64,000 nucleotides of DNA from NCBI RefSeq assembly GCF_003605645.1, contig NZ_QVMU01000003.1, positions 203,404-267,403 of the forward strand. Reading direction: 5' to 3'. Positions 54,968 through 64,000 of the stretch are shown piece after piece (position 1 is the stretch's first letter; every line of letters begins with the position of its first letter). The DNA comes from Vibrio sinensis (lineage in GTDB: Bacteria; Pseudomonadota; Gammaproteobacteria; Enterobacterales; Vibrionaceae). The notes under the pieces were generated by a model, which had not been told where the DNA came from, did not search any database, and was given only the letters and a program-made list of their open reading frames with translations. A program made the position numbers and the translations under genes.

Positions 54968-56926
54968 TTAGGCCTCCTGCTTCTTGTCGGTTTTTCTGAA
55001 ACGGTAGCGTTTATCACTAATAGATACTGCACCACCAATCGCCATCAAAAATGCACCCGCCCAAATCCAGTTTACAAATGGTTTGTAGTACATACGTACT
55101 GCCCACGATTTGTTATCGCCTAAGCGTTCGCCAAGGGCGATGTACAAGTCACGAGTCACGCCGCTATCGATAGCCGCTTCAGTCATCATCGAACGAGCAG
55201 TGCTATAAAAACGTTTCTCTGCATGTAGCGTATTGATGAATTTACCATCACGAGTGATGGTGAAATCTGCGATGTAGCCGTCATAGTTCGGGCCATCTTT
55301 ATCTCTTACACCTGAGAAATAGAAATCATAATCCATCATTTGGAAATGCTCACCAGGAGCAAGTCTCACATCGCGTTCAATACTGTGAGTCTGAACCATT
55401 GCGATACCAATAATTGAAACCGCAAGACCGATATGCCCAAGCATCATCGCCCAATGGCTACGTTGAAGCTTGCGAACGCCAACCATAAATGTATGACGAT
55501 GTGTTGCGCGCTGGTGTAACTCATAAGCGTGTAAACAAACGATCCACATCGCCATTAACCAACCTAGGAAGGTCATGAAGACAAATCGATCAGAGAATAT
55601 AAAGTTAAACAAGCCAGCAAGAACAAGTGATAGCACACCTGAGATAATTAAAGGCTTAGTTAAACTAGAGAGCTCATCGCGTTTCCAGCGGATTAGTGGA
55701 CCAATACCCAATAGGAATGAAAATGGGATCATTAGCCAAGCAAACAGCATGTCAAAGAATGGCGCACCGATAGAAACCGAGCCCAAACCAATTTGTTTGT
55801 GAACCAACGGCAGTAACGTACCGACCAAAACAACCACTAATGCTGCAATGATTAGGATGTTGTTGCCCAACAGAGCATTTTCACGTGATACCAAGTCAAA
55901 GTTGCCACGAACGCGAACCGAAGAACCTTTTAATGCAAACAGCAGTAATGAACCGCCGATAACAAAGACTAGGAAACCTAGAATAAACATCCCGCGAGAT
56001 GGATCAGAGGCAAAAGCGTGAACCGAAACCAAGATGCCTGAACGAACTAAGAAAGTACCAAGCAAACTTAAAGAGAACGCAGAGATAGCCAATAACACTG
56101 TCCAAGCTTTAAAGGTACCGCGTTTCTCTGTTACTGCTAACGAGTGCATCAATGCCGTACCCGCTAACCAAGGCATAAACGAAGCGTTTTCTACTGGATC
56201 CCAGAACCACCAGCCACCCCAGCCAAGTTCGTAATAAGCCCACCATGAACCTAGTGCGATACCCAATGTTAGGAATGCCCAAGCAGCGGTTGTCCAAGGA
56301 CGAGACCAACGAGCCCATGCTGTATCTAAACGACCAGTCATTAGTGATGCTATTGCAAACGAGAATGCAACAGAGAAACCTACGTAGCCCATGTACAGCA
56401 TTGGCGGGTGGATAATCAGACCCGGGTCTTGAAGTAATGGGTTAAGGTCACGCCCATCAACAGGGAAGAAAGGTAGTGTGCGTAAGAATGGGTTTGAAGT
56501 CACAATAATGAACAGTAGGAAACCAACACTGATCATCCCCATCACAGCTAAAACACGAGCAACTGATTCTTGCGGCATGCCTCGGCTAAAAGTAGCAACT
56601 GCGACGGTCCAACCAGCTTGAATCAGCACCCATAGTAGTAACGAGCCCTCGTGAGCCCCCCATACCGCTGTTAATCGGTAATACCATGGAAGTTGGCTAT
56701 TCGAGTTATTAGCGACGTAATCAAGTGTGAAATCGTTACTATAGAAAGCCCATAATAAAATACAAAATGAAACCATTAACATCAGGAACATACCCCAAGA
56801 CAGAGGTCTTGCAGTATTCATCAACATGATGTTGTTTTTTGAAGCGCCAACCAAAGGCAATATGCTTAACAGCACAGCCATGGCCAGCGACACGATCATG
56901 GCAAAATGGCCAATTTCAGCAATCAT
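54968..56926 (-). CDS. ccmF: Heme lyase subunit CcmF
   Basis: 652 residues, about 15 membrane segments. The WWD heme-handling motif is [20 protein letters not shown] (starting near residue 233); [13 protein letters not shown] and conserved histidines surround it. With CcmH and CcmI it attaches heme to apocytochrome c. Overlaps ccmE by four bases. Confidence 0.97.
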   Translation of the reverse strand: MIAEIGHFAMIVSLAMAVLLSILPLVGASKNNIMLMNTARPLSWGMFLMLMVSFCILLWAFYSNDFTLDYVANNSNSQLPWYYRLTAVWGAHEGSLLLWVLIQAGWTVAVATFSRGMPQESVARVLAVMGMISVGFLLFIIVTSNPFLRTLPFFPVDGRDLNPLLQDPGLIIHPPMLYMGYVGFSVAFSFAIASLMTGRLDTAWARWSRPWTTAAWAFLTLGIALGSWWAYYELGWGGWWFWDPVENASFMPWLAGTALMHSLAVTEKRGTFKAWTVLLAISAFSLSLLGTFLVRSGILVSVHAFASDPSRGMFILGFLVFVIGGSLLLFALKGSSVRVRGNFDLVSRENALLGNNILIIAALVVVLVGTLLPLVHKQIGLGSVSIGAPFFDMLFAWLMIPFSFLLGIGPLIRWKRDELSSLTKPLIISGVLSLVLAGLFNFIFSDRFVFMTFLGWLMAMWIVCLHAYELHQRATHRHTFMVGVRKLQRSHWAMMLGHIGLAVSIIGIAMVQTHSIERDVRLAPGEHFQMMDYDFYFSGVRDKDGPNYDGYIADFTITRDGKFINTLHAEKRFYSTARSMMTEAAIDSGVTRDLYIALGERLGDNKSWAVRMYYKPFVNWIWAGAFLMAIGGAVSISDKRYRFRKTDKKQEA

Positions 56927-57408
56927 TGACCGCTTCCTTGTTTTTGTTCTTGTGAGTATTCAAGAGGTTGGTGAGTCTTCTTCATTGCTTCGGCAACTTC
57001 TGGCGGCATGTACTCTTCATCATGCTTCGCTAACACTTCAAATGCTTCGATAGTCGTAGCATCTTTCAGTACACCTTGAGCAACGATACCCTGCCCCTCA
57101 CGGAATAAGTCCGGTAAGATTCCCTCATAAACGATGGTCACTTTAGGACCAACATCATTAAGATCAAACGAAACGAGTAGTGAATCAGGATCACGCTTAA
57201 CTGTGCCAGGAACAACCATACCGCCAATTCGTAAACGCTGACCTACGTAAGGTTTACTTCCATCATCTTTACCGTTGACGATCTCAGTTGGGGTATAAAA
57301 TAAATCCATGTTTTGGCTTAATGCATAGAGCATTAAACCGACCGTGGCACTAATACCAATAAAGATCGCCAGCACAATGCCGAGCCTCTTTTTACGTCTT
57401 GGGTTCAT
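56923..57408 (-). CDS. ccmE: Heme chaperone CcmE
   Basis: 161 residues. N-terminal anchor (about 9-29), OB-fold periplasmic domain, heme-linking His129 in [10 protein letters not shown]. Receives heme from CcmC and passes it to CcmF. The C-terminal tail is Gln-rich. Overlaps ccmD by four bases. Confidence 0.97.
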   Translation of the reverse strand: MNPRRKKRLGIVLAIFIGISATVGLMLYALSQNMDLFYTPTEIVNGKDDGSKPYVGQRLRIGGMVVPGTVKRDPDSLLVSFDLNDVGPKVTIVYEGILPDLFREGQGIVAQGVLKDATTIEAFEVLAKHDEEYMPPEVAEAMKKTHQPLEYSQEQKQGSGQ

Positions 57409-57611
57409 AGCGTATTCTCCAAATTTTTTGCGGCGTCAATTCTAGCTTGGCGGTCTATTTTTGCCACGACTTCATTCATTAGCGTTTTGCCCTGTCTTAG
57501 GCTAATCACCAATATTCCAATCATTACTCCAAAAGTAATACCAAAAGCGGCCCAGACGTAACCGGCGTAGCCACCCATCGCTAAGAAATCACTAAACGAT
57601 TCAAAATGCAT
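57405..57611 (-). CDS. ccmD: Heme exporter accessory protein CcmD
   Basis: 68 residues. Single membrane helix (about 17-36; [20 protein letters not shown]) with a charged C-terminus, as usual for CcmD, which helps release holo-CcmE from CcmABC. Starts three bases after ccmC. Confidence 0.93.
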   Translation of the reverse strand: MHFESFSDFLAMGGYAGYVWAAFGITFGVMIGILVISLRQGKTLMNEVVAKIDRQARIDAAKNLENTL

Positions 57612-57614
57612 AAC

Positions 57615-58367
57615 TTAGTTACCTCTACGAGCTTGTTCAGACGCCAACTTCATGACCCAAGGTCGATGGCTTTCTTTACTGATGATTTCATTTCGCAAAC
57701 GCAGCATCGTGACTGAACCGAAGAAGAATGCGAAACCAAAAATATTCAGAAGTAAGGGCCAAAGCATGTCGTTCGAAATTGATGGTTTGTCGAACTTAGT
57801 AATGGTGGCGCCTTGGTGGAGTGTGTTCCACCATTCAACAGAGAAGTGAATAATCGGTAGGTTCACAACGCCGACAATAGCCAGAATACCCGCAGCTTTA
57901 GCGGCTGTTTTCTGATCATCAAATGCGTTGTACAGCGCAATTACACCTAAATAGAGGAATAAAAGAATCAGTTCTGATGTTAGGCGAGCATCCCATACCC
58001 ACCAAGCGCCCCACATAGGTTTTCCCCAAATTGCGCCAGTAAGTAACGCAATAAAGGTATACACAGCGCCAATAGGAGCCATAGCAGAAGCTGCCATGCT
58101 CGATAATCTAACTTGCCAAACTAATCCGATAAATGCGGCAATCGCCATAGACATATATACACCCATCGACCAAATAGCAGATGGCACATGAATATAGATA
58201 ATTCTAAAGCTGTCCCCTTGCTGATAATCTGATGGTGCATACGCTAACCCCCATACTGTCCCGGCAGACAAGCACAGTAATGCTAGTATCGAAAACCACG
58301 GTAGCAACTTACCGCACAGCTGGTAAGCTGACTCAGGCTTCGCGTATGGATGGAGCCATTTCCACAT
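57615..58367 (-). CDS. ccmC: Heme exporter membrane protein CcmC
   Basis: 250 residues, six membrane helices. WWD-type motif KPMWGAWWVWDARLTSELILLFLY, with conserved histidines in YIHVPSAIWSMGVY and IIHFSVEWWNTLHQGAT. Transfers heme to CcmE. Separated from ccmB by 107 bases, the only notable gap in the operon; no terminator is visible in it. Confidence 0.97.
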   Translation of the reverse strand: MWKWLHPYAKPESAYQLCGKLLPWFSILALLCLSAGTVWGLAYAPSDYQQGDSFRIIYIHVPSAIWSMGVYMSMAIAAFIGLVWQVRLSSMAASAMAPIGAVYTFIALLTGAIWGKPMWGAWWVWDARLTSELILLFLYLGVIALYNAFDDQKTAAKAAGILAIVGVVNLPIIHFSVEWWNTLHQGATITKFDKPSISNDMLWPLLLNIFGFAFFFGSVTMLRLRNEIISKESHRPWVMKLASEQARRGN

Positions 58368-58474
58368 ATTTTATTCTCACTTTTGCTTCGCAATGTCTTG
58401 CACGCAATTAAGGTGCGACAGTCTTCGTGTTGTAATTTATATAAAGAAAAAACTTGTTACTTGATCAAACACAA

Positions 58475-59143
58475 TTAATTCACACTTACTCGTAATGCGG
58501 CACTAATTGCAAATGGTGTTAATGTCATTGAACCCATTAACATCGCGCCTAGAATTGCTAATTGTCCGTTGTATGCCATCCCTAATGAAGCCGCATCAAT
58601 CGCGGAAGTCGCAAAGATTAGGATTGGGATGTAAAGCGGCAATACTAGCAAACTCAATAAAACGCCCCCTTTTTGCAAACCAACAGTCAGAGCCACACCA
58701 ATCGCGCCGATAAAGCTTAATGTCGGTGTACCCAAGACCAATGTCAGTACAACCGCTAACCAAGTATTAAAATCTAATGACAGCAATACCGCTAGTAATG
58801 GGCTAATGAGTAACAGAGGTAGCCCGGTCAATAACCAATGAGCGACCACTTTGGAAATAACCACAACCGAAAGCGGAACTGGCATGAGCATCATTTGCTC
58901 TAGCGAGCCATCTTGGAAGTCATCTCTAAACAAGCGTTCCAATGAGAGCAAAGCGGCTAATAAAGCCGCCACCCAAACAATACCCGCTGCAATTCGCGCC
59001 AATAGATTCGGCTCGGGCCCAATACTCAATGGGAACAAGGTAATCACTATGATGAAAAACCACAGTGGGTTAAAAATGTCCGCTTGTCGTCTAAACGCGA
59101 TTAGCAATTCTCTACGAATGACACTACTCATTACTGACAACAT
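58475..59143 (-). CDS. ccmB: Heme exporter permease CcmB
   Basis: 222 residues, six membrane helices: VIRRELLIAFRRQADIFNPLWFFIIVITLFPLSIGPE is diagnostic. Pairs with the CcmA ATPase. The ATG at 59143 follows TAGGTAA and lies two bases after the ccmA stop; a second ATG four codons later is possible. Confidence 0.96.
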   Translation of the reverse strand: MLSVMSSVIRRELLIAFRRQADIFNPLWFFIIVITLFPLSIGPEPNLLARIAAGIVWVAALLAALLSLERLFRDDFQDGSLEQMMLMPVPLSVVVISKVVAHWLLTGLPLLLISPLLAVLLSLDFNTWLAVVLTLVLGTPTLSFIGAIGVALTVGLQKGGVLLSLLVLPLYIPILIFATSAIDAASLGMAYNGQLAILGAMLMGSMTLTPFAISAALRVSVN

Positions 59144-59145
59144 GA

Positions 59146-59766
59146 TTAATTACCTAGTTTGATTTTTCTTAATTTTAAATTGTCAGCAAACATGTCTTGA
59201 TGCGTAGTGAGCATCACAATGCCACCTTTATCCGCATGTTCTAAAAATAATGATTCCAACACTTTCACGCCTTGTTTATCAATTGCGGTCAAAGGTTCAT
59301 CTAAAATCCATAACTTATGGTCGCTGAGCCATAAACGAGCCAATGCTACCCGTCTTTGTTGTCCAGCTGATAACTGCCCTGCTGGGACATCTTCTCTACC
59401 CGCTAAGCCCACTTTAATCAATGCGTTGTAAATAGCATCTTTACTATGTTTTATTTTGCTATGAACACTAAGATGAAACCTTAAGTTCTCATAGGCTGTA
59501 AGCTCTCTTTTGACTCCGGTTTGGTGGCCAAGAAAGAGTAAATCTTGATGAAATGCTTCCCGATTAGATTCAACGCTTTCATCATTCCAAAGTACATCAC
59601 CGTCATCTCTATCGCCTAAACCTGCAATAATCCTGAGTAATGTGGTTTTTCCGGTACCATTACGACCTTCAACTTGCACTAATTCACCACAATTGACAGT
59701 AAAGGACAGAGATTCAAACAGTATTCTTTCATCTCTTATGGCTGTAAGTTGTTTTACTTGTAACAT
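59146..59766 (-). CDS. ccmA: Cytochrome c biogenesis ATP-binding protein CcmA
   Basis: 206 residues, ABC ATPase. Walker [13 protein letters not shown] (about 34-45), signature [14 protein letters not shown], Walker [13 protein letters not shown] and switch His in TTHQDM. ATP hydrolysis drives release of holo-CcmE from CcmC. First gene of ccmABCDEFGHI. Confidence 0.97.
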   Translation of the reverse strand: MLQVKQLTAIRDERILFESLSFTVNCGELVQVEGRNGTGKTTLLRIIAGLGDRDDGDVLWNDESVESNREAFHQDLLFLGHQTGVKRELTAYENLRFHLSVHSKIKHSKDAIYNALIKVGLAGREDVPAGQLSAGQQRRVALARLWLSDHKLWILDEPLTAIDKQGVKVLESLFLEHADKGGIVMLTTHQDMFADNLKLRKIKLGN

Positions 59767-59927
59767 GAGTGATCACTAAGCGGGAATTGAGCGGCTATAT
59801 TACCACAGACATTTTTTGACGACATAGTGTTACACCTTTACGAGTCACGAAACTACGTAAGAATCTGTTAATATATTGCTGTATTTTTTATTAATTACTC
59901 AAATCTGGCTACATTGGATCATAAAAA

Positions 59928-59950
59928 AAGGGATGCTCAATGCATCCCTT
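59928..59950 (-). terminator. Terminator after the che operon segment
   Basis: On the minus strand GGGATGC and GCATCCC around a five-base loop, then T7. Nine bases beyond the DUF2802 gene. Confidence 0.9.
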
Positions 59951-59958
59951 CGATTCTA

Positions 59959-60459
59959 TTAACGTTTTATCGGATTTCGGATCGGAGTCCTACGCTGAGC
60001 GCTTCGCTCAGGCATTGCGCCTAATGGTGGAATTTTTTCTTTGCCGGTCAGTTTATTTTGCAAAGACATCATCAATTCAGCTTCCGCTTTTGGTAACTCG
60101 CATTCTTGGATAAGTTCATTAATATCCGCGCCAAGTTGTACCATTTTGCTAGCCCTTGAATACATTCGACCATCACCATCCGCCTGTTCAAGCTCGGAAA
60201 TACGTTCGGTCAAATGCTGCATAATGTCATGTTGCTCATTCACTCGCTGACCAAGCCCCACCACTACAGAACGAACTTCTAACAACTGCTTGCTGCTTTT
60301 CTGAAGTTCATTACTCAACTGGCGGTTTTGTTGGCGCAATTGATCACTTACTAATTGAGACTTTCGATTAATACGAAAAACGCTCATTAGCAACAATAGA
60401 AACAGTAATACGCTAACTCCAGCAAGGACTGGAGCACTGGTCATTAAGCTAATGTCCAT
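59959..60459 (-). CDS. DUF2802 protein at the end of the chemotaxis operon
   Basis: 166 residues. One N-terminal membrane helix (about 10-28), then a coiled-coil region (SQLVSDQLRQQNRQLSNELQKSSKQLLEVRSVVVGLGQRVNEQ, about 34-80), and a conserved helical part (GADINELIQECELPKAEAELMMSLQNKL). Basic C-terminus. Always seen after cheW in vibrios and relatives; function unknown. Its start overlaps the cheW stop by one base. Confidence 0.85.
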   Translation of the reverse strand: MDISLMTSAPVLAGVSVLLFLLLLMSVFRINRKSQLVSDQLRQQNRQLSNELQKSSKQLLEVRSVVVGLGQRVNEQHDIMQHLTERISELEQADGDGRMYSRASKMVQLGADINELIQECELPKAEAELMMSLQNKLTGKEKIPPLGAMPERSAQRRTPIRNPIKR

Positions 60460-60953
60460 TACAGGTGAGCCATCTCATCCCATTCGTCATCACTTAGCAG
60501 TTTATTCAGGTCAACCAAGATCAGCAATTTGCCCTCGCGGTTACTTACACCTTGAATAAATTTCGTACTTTCATCAGTACCAACACTTGGCGTGGTATCA
60601 ATTTCAGATGAACGCAAGTAAACCACTTCGGCAACACTATCCACCAAGATACCAATCACTTGGTGCTCAGATTCAATAACGATAATGCGTGTATTATCCG
60701 TAATTTCACCTTCAACTAGACCAAAACGTGAACGAGTGTCAATAACTGTAACTACGTTTCCACGCAAGTTGATGATACCCAAAACATAATCAGGAGCACC
60801 AGGTACAGGCGCAATTTCTGTATAACGCAGTACTTCACGCACCTGCATTACATTGATACCGTAAGTTTCTTCTTCCAACTGGAACGTCACCCACTGAAGC
60901 ACTTCGTCATTCATTTGGTCTTTTCTTACGTCCAGTTCACTAGTATGAGACAT
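60459..60953 (-). CDS. cheW: Chemotaxis coupling protein CheW
   Basis: 164 residues, single CheW beta-barrel domain (WVTFQLEEETYGINVMQVREVLRYTEIAPVPGAPDYVLGIINLRGNVVTVIDTRSRFG). Links chemoreceptors to CheA. 38 bases after parP; the operon continues into DUF2802. Confidence 0.95.
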   Translation of the reverse strand: MSHTSELDVRKDQMNDEVLQWVTFQLEEETYGINVMQVREVLRYTEIAPVPGAPDYVLGIINLRGNVVTVIDTRSRFGLVEGEITDNTRIIVIESEHQVIGILVDSVAEVVYLRSSEIDTTPSVGTDESTKFIQGVSNREGKLLILVDLNKLLSDDEWDEMAHL

Positions 60954-60991
60954 ACCTTTACCTCTCTAAGCCTTTAAATTGGCATCACTTG

Positions 60992-62113
60992 CTATTTGTT
61001 TAATGCTTTTACATCAAGTCCAGCGCTGAGCATAGTGATTAATGCTTCAACATGGATCAGAGCGCACATTTTTTCTTTTACCATACCGGCAAGCCAAGGA
61101 CGCTTCCCTGCCATTTCGCGCCAACGAACGCTATCGGTATGTAATAATTCGGTGCCTTTCAGTTGCGTAGATGCAAGGCCCCACTTACTTTCACCTAACA
61201 TGACGATATATTGGTATTCGTCCTTGTAGGTATCATCTTTCAATTTGTCCGCCATCACCCATTTTGCTGTGTCGACGACGTCCAACTGGGCTTCGCGACT
61301 TGACTGTAAGCCTAAATACCATGCAGGGCGGCCAATCAAATGGCTGAGTTCACCAAGACGATGAATACCGCCAAGCTCATCAAGCGGAACTGCGAATAGA
61401 ACGCCATTCACATCAAAATACAACACCTGAAAAGCTTGCGAACGTTGAGTCGATACCCAACTATCAGCCTCAGTTTCATGAGAAAGCGTTTTAAGTTCGG
61501 ATGCTGTGCTAACTTCATGAGCAATAGTCGTCTCGACCGCTTCCAACGGTTTAGGTGGCACGATTTCAACCACTTCCGCTGGTGCATTATCAATCGTGTC
61601 TAGTTGAACCTGCTGATCAAGTGACAAAACAGAATCACTTTCCTCTATCACCCAGTCTTGAATTTCATCATCAAGCTCTGTCACAACGGGCACATGCACT
61701 TTTTCCGCTGCGAGTTTAGCAGTATTTTGTTGCATCATTTCTTCAATCTGCGATTCCTCTACGGGATTCGAAGATTCAAGCTGCTTTAGCAAACGCTCTA
61801 CATCTTGAAGGTTAGGTACCTCTATATCGACTAAAGCGGTTGGATACTGAACAGAATAGTCGCTTTCAACCAGTTGTGGCTTCAGTTCAAAGTCTGCGGC
61901 ATACGATGACGACTCGTTTGAATAAGAAACAACCTCGGCCTCGCACTCTACTTTAGCCTGAAGCTCAACTTCAGAATGGAACGATTGCTTATGTTCGATA
62001 GTTGGTTCAACTGTCTCGACGATATCTTCGTCAAATGGAAGTTGCTCATCTAACAAAGAGGCAAAATAATCATCGAGTGCTTGTTCACCGGATAGAATGC
62101 TCCGCTCACTCAT
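60992..62113 (-). CDS. parP: Polar array protein ParP (CheW-like)
   Basis: 373 residues. A long acidic, low-complexity N-terminus (about 1-220, Glu/Val-rich) precedes a C-terminal CheW-like domain (about 225-370; VLYFDVNGVLFAVPLDELGGIHRLGELSHLIGRPAWYLG). In V. cholerae and V. parahaemolyticus the same gene between parC and cheW encodes ParP, which ties CheA and receptors to ParC at the pole. The N-terminal region is the part expected to bind ParC. Overlaps parC by eight bases. Confidence 0.9.
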   Translation of the reverse strand: MSERSILSGEQALDDYFASLLDEQLPFDEDIVETVEPTIEHKQSFHSEVELQAKVECEAEVVSYSNESSSYAADFELKPQLVESDYSVQYPTALVDIEVPNLQDVERLLKQLESSNPVEESQIEEMMQQNTAKLAAEKVHVPVVTELDDEIQDWVIEESDSVLSLDQQVQLDTIDNAPAEVVEIVPPKPLEAVETTIAHEVSTASELKTLSHETEADSWVSTQRSQAFQVLYFDVNGVLFAVPLDELGGIHRLGELSHLIGRPAWYLGLQSSREAQLDVVDTAKWVMADKLKDDTYKDEYQYIVMLGESKWGLASTQLKGTELLHTDSVRWREMAGKRPWLAGMVKEKMCALIHVEALITMLSAGLDVKALNK

Positions 62114-62882
62114 TGATCGCTAACCTTTCTAAGTGAATTAATAGCTGCTTATAAGCAAACACACCACGGCTACCTGACGCAAAATGAGAAACAGGTAAAT
62201 GCTTTAAGCTCGCATCACGGAATTTAGTATCAATTGGCACGGCAGAAGACCACACCTCATCCGGATAATCTCGCTTAAGTTGTTGCAATGTTTGTAACGA
62301 AGCTTTAGTGCGTTTATCGTACATTGTAGGAACAATCGTCACCTTAAATGAACGATTTCGTGATTTTTGCATTATCGCCAAAGTGCGGACCATACGCTCT
62401 AGCCCTTTCATGGCTAAGAACTCAGTCTGTACTGGAATAAGAATACGATCGCTTGCTGCTAACGCATTCACCATCATGACTCCAAGAATCGGTGGGCAAT
62501 CGATAAGAACGTAATCATAGTTCTCTCTCAACACCAGCAGAGCGCGCTTTAAGATTAGCCCCATTCCGCTGCGATTGCCCATTACTCGGTCAAGCGTCGC
62601 CAGCGACATATGTGCGGGAATTAAATCAATCCCCTCAATATTTGTCGTCATGATGACAGGATTTACTGTCGTCTCGGTAAACTCACGTAACTGAAAAAGA
62701 TCGAATAAACTTTTAGGCACATGATCCGAATCAAAACCTAAATAGGTTGTCAGTGAGCCATGCGGATCGGTATCCACAAGCAAGACACGCTTTCCCTGCT
62801 GGCTTAATAAACCCGCTAAAGTAATGGTTGTGGTTGTTTTCCCCACACCACCTTTTTGGTTGGCGATACTCCAAACTATCAT
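62106..62882 (-). CDS. parC: ParA-like polar localisation ATPase ParC
   Basis: 258 residues. Deviant Walker A KGGVGKTTT (residues 10-18), DTDPHGSL, and IDCPPILGVMMVNAL. A MinD/ParA ATPase that localises chemotaxis arrays to the old cell pole in vibrios; not topoisomerase IV ParC despite the symbol. Followed by parP and preceded by cheB with ten bases between. Confidence 0.92.
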   Translation of the reverse strand: MIVWSIANQKGGVGKTTTTITLAGLLSQQGKRVLLVDTDPHGSLTTYLGFDSDHVPKSLFDLFQLREFTETTVNPVIMTTNIEGIDLIPAHMSLATLDRVMGNRSGMGLILKRALLVLRENYDYVLIDCPPILGVMMVNALAASDRILIPVQTEFLAMKGLERMVRTLAIMQKSRNRSFKVTIVPTMYDKRTKASLQTLQQLKRDYPDEVWSSAVPIDTKFRDASLKHLPVSHFASGSRGVFAYKQLLIHLERLAINE

Positions 62883-62892
62883 CGCACTTCCT

Positions 62893-64000
62893 CTATGCTA
62901 GACCAACTTCAACTAACATACGCTCGGCAATGCGCTCTAATGGCAGATCTTCAGTCGAAATCCCAGCTTTCGCTACGGCTTGAGGCATACCATACACCAC
63001 ACAACTTTCTTCATCTTGAGCCCAAATCGTCGCACCAGCACTCTTTAACATACGAGCCCCTTCACGACCATCGGCTCCCATGCCAGTTAAGATCATTGAC
63101 AATACTTTATCGCCATAAACTTTCGCAGCACTACCAAATGTTACGTCCACGCAAGGCTTATAATTCATGCGCTCACCACCATCGATAATTCTCAATCGAG
63201 CAGAACCAGGACGACCATCCAACATCATTTGTTTACCACCAGGCGCTAAATAAGCCACACCGGGTTTAAGCATGTCACCATCTTGCGCTTCTCTCACTTC
63301 GATTTTACACAGTGAATTTAGTCGACTTGCAAATGCGGCGGTAAAAGTGGCTGGCATGTGTTGAATCAGCACAATCGGATGAGGATAGTTAACCGGTAAA
63401 TTGGTTAGTATCTTTTGTAGAGCAACAGGTCCACCCGTTGAGGTTCCAATAGCCGTCAACTGATACTTTTTGCCACTTGGCTTAAAACGACTGCCAATGC
63501 TTGAAGTGCTCGCTATCGACTGAGGCGCTGTTGCTGTAGCACTTGGAGTGGTACGTAAAGGACGTGCAATTGGAGCAACTCGAGAGGTGGTTGGCATCGC
63601 TGTCGTTGTCGTTCGCGCAGAAATCGGCGTTCGACGCACAAAAGCACGTCGAGAAGCGATTTGTAGAACGCGTTGTTGTAACAACAGGACCGCTTCATCG
63701 CGATTTCGAGCGATGTCTTCAAATTTCTTTGGTAAAAAGTCCAACGCACCAGCTTCTAACGCATCTAGCGTTGCTTTCGCGCCATCATGAGTCAGTGAAG
63801 AGAACATGAGAATAGGAATAGGCATTTTAGCCATGATTTCACGAACAGCGGTAATACCGTCCATGACTGGCATTTCTATATCCATAGTAATCACGTCTGG
63901 CTTTAGAAGCAGTGCTTTTTCAACCGCTTCTTTACCATTCATTGCGACATCAATCACTTCTAACCGAGCGTCAGAGTTAATGATTTCACTCACTCGACGG
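62893..64000 (-). CDS. cheB: Chemotaxis protein-glutamate methylesterase CheB, partial
   Basis: The start lies beyond the window; the frame is open to base 63999 (reading [10 protein letters not shown]...). Receiver domain with phosphoacceptor Asp in [14 protein letters not shown], a Thr/Ala/Arg-rich linker ([35 protein letters not shown]), then the methylesterase with Ser in [10 protein letters not shown], His in [12 protein letters not shown] and Asp in GMGADGREG. It removes methyl groups from, and deamidates, receptors. The linker is longer than in enterobacteria. The apparent GTG start at 63993 is internal. Confidence 0.95.
   Translation of the reverse strand, partial: RRVSEIINSDARLEVIDVAMNGKEAVEKALLLKPDVITMDIEMPVMDGITAVREIMAKMPIPILMFSSLTHDGAKATLDALEAGALDFLPKKFEDIARNRDEAVLLLQQRVLQIASRRAFVRRTPISARTTTTAMPTTSRVAPIARPLRTTPSATATAPQSIASTSSIGSRFKPSGKKYQLTAIGTSTGGPVALQKILTNLPVNYPHPIVLIQHMPATFTAAFASRLNSLCKIEVREAQDGDMLKPGVAYLAPGGKQMMLDGRPGSARLRIIDGGERMNYKPCVDVTFGSAAKVYGDKVLSMILTGMGADGREGARMLKSAGATIWAQDEESCVVYGMPQAVAKAGISTEDLPLERIAERMLVEVGLA

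Overview
The window is a contiguous stretch of a Vibrio chromosome, most like chromosome I. This rests on recognisable vibrio proteins (PurR, TfoY, the Bpt leucyltransferase, ParC/ParP), a GEMM-I c-di-GMP riboswitch ahead of tfoY, two ERIC-like repeats and a vibrio-type MITE. The genes are mostly core ones in well-kept operons. I saw no rRNA, tRNA, CRISPR array, prophage or complete insertion sequence.

Layout. 1-3.4 kb: end of purR, the riboswitch-led tfoY, a DedA/TVP38 membrane protein with a small zinc-ribbon protein, and an alpha/beta hydrolase. 3.5-6.2 kb: glgC-glgA (glycogen synthesis). 6.7-12.9 kb: topA, a chromosomal Qnr-family pentapeptide protein, yciN, aroA and a glycine-zipper protein. 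12.9-17.5 kb: aat-bpt (N-degron tagging), infA, tdk, cysS, ppiB. 17.6-27 kb: lpxH, an EAL-HDOD protein, ychJ, yeaC, a DUF2989 lipoprotein, msrB, gapA, yeaD, rlmA, a Fur-box-preceded ChaN-like lipoprotein and an unknown small protein. 27-33.4 kb: a BCCT transporter, an MscS-type channel, two cysteine-cluster proteins, a GlsB/YeaQ protein and aquaporin Z. 33.5-38 kb: apt-dnaX-ybaB-recR, ybaN and a 43-residue membrane protein. 38-42.7 kb: an RssB-like response regulator, a LysR regulator, a nitroreductase and an orphan TrpB. 42.9-52.7 kb: a lipid block (fadIJ, ECF sigma factor with DUF3379 partner, two FadL porins, mlaA). 52.7-59.8 kb: complete ccmABCDEFGHI for cytochrome c maturation. 60-64 kb: chemotaxis genes cheB-parC-parP-cheW-DUF2802.

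Regulatory links. Palindromes resembling FadR operators precede fadI and both fadL genes, so import and beta-oxidation probably share one control. A near-consensus TrpR operator lies at the start of the orphan trpB. A Fur-like box precedes the ChaN-like gene, whose Shine-Dalgarno is also buried in a hairpin. dnaX carries an in-frame A AAA AAG slippery heptamer with a -1 stop one codon later, the arrangement that yields gamma in E. coli. A structured, terminator-ended RNA appears to be encoded on the minus strand upstream of fadI (about 46647-46806) and is the best candidate here for something undescribed.

Limits: all assignments come from reading the sequence and remembered families. No searches, folding programs or alignments were run. 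Start codons were moved from the longest ORF where a Shine-Dalgarno or family length argued for it.
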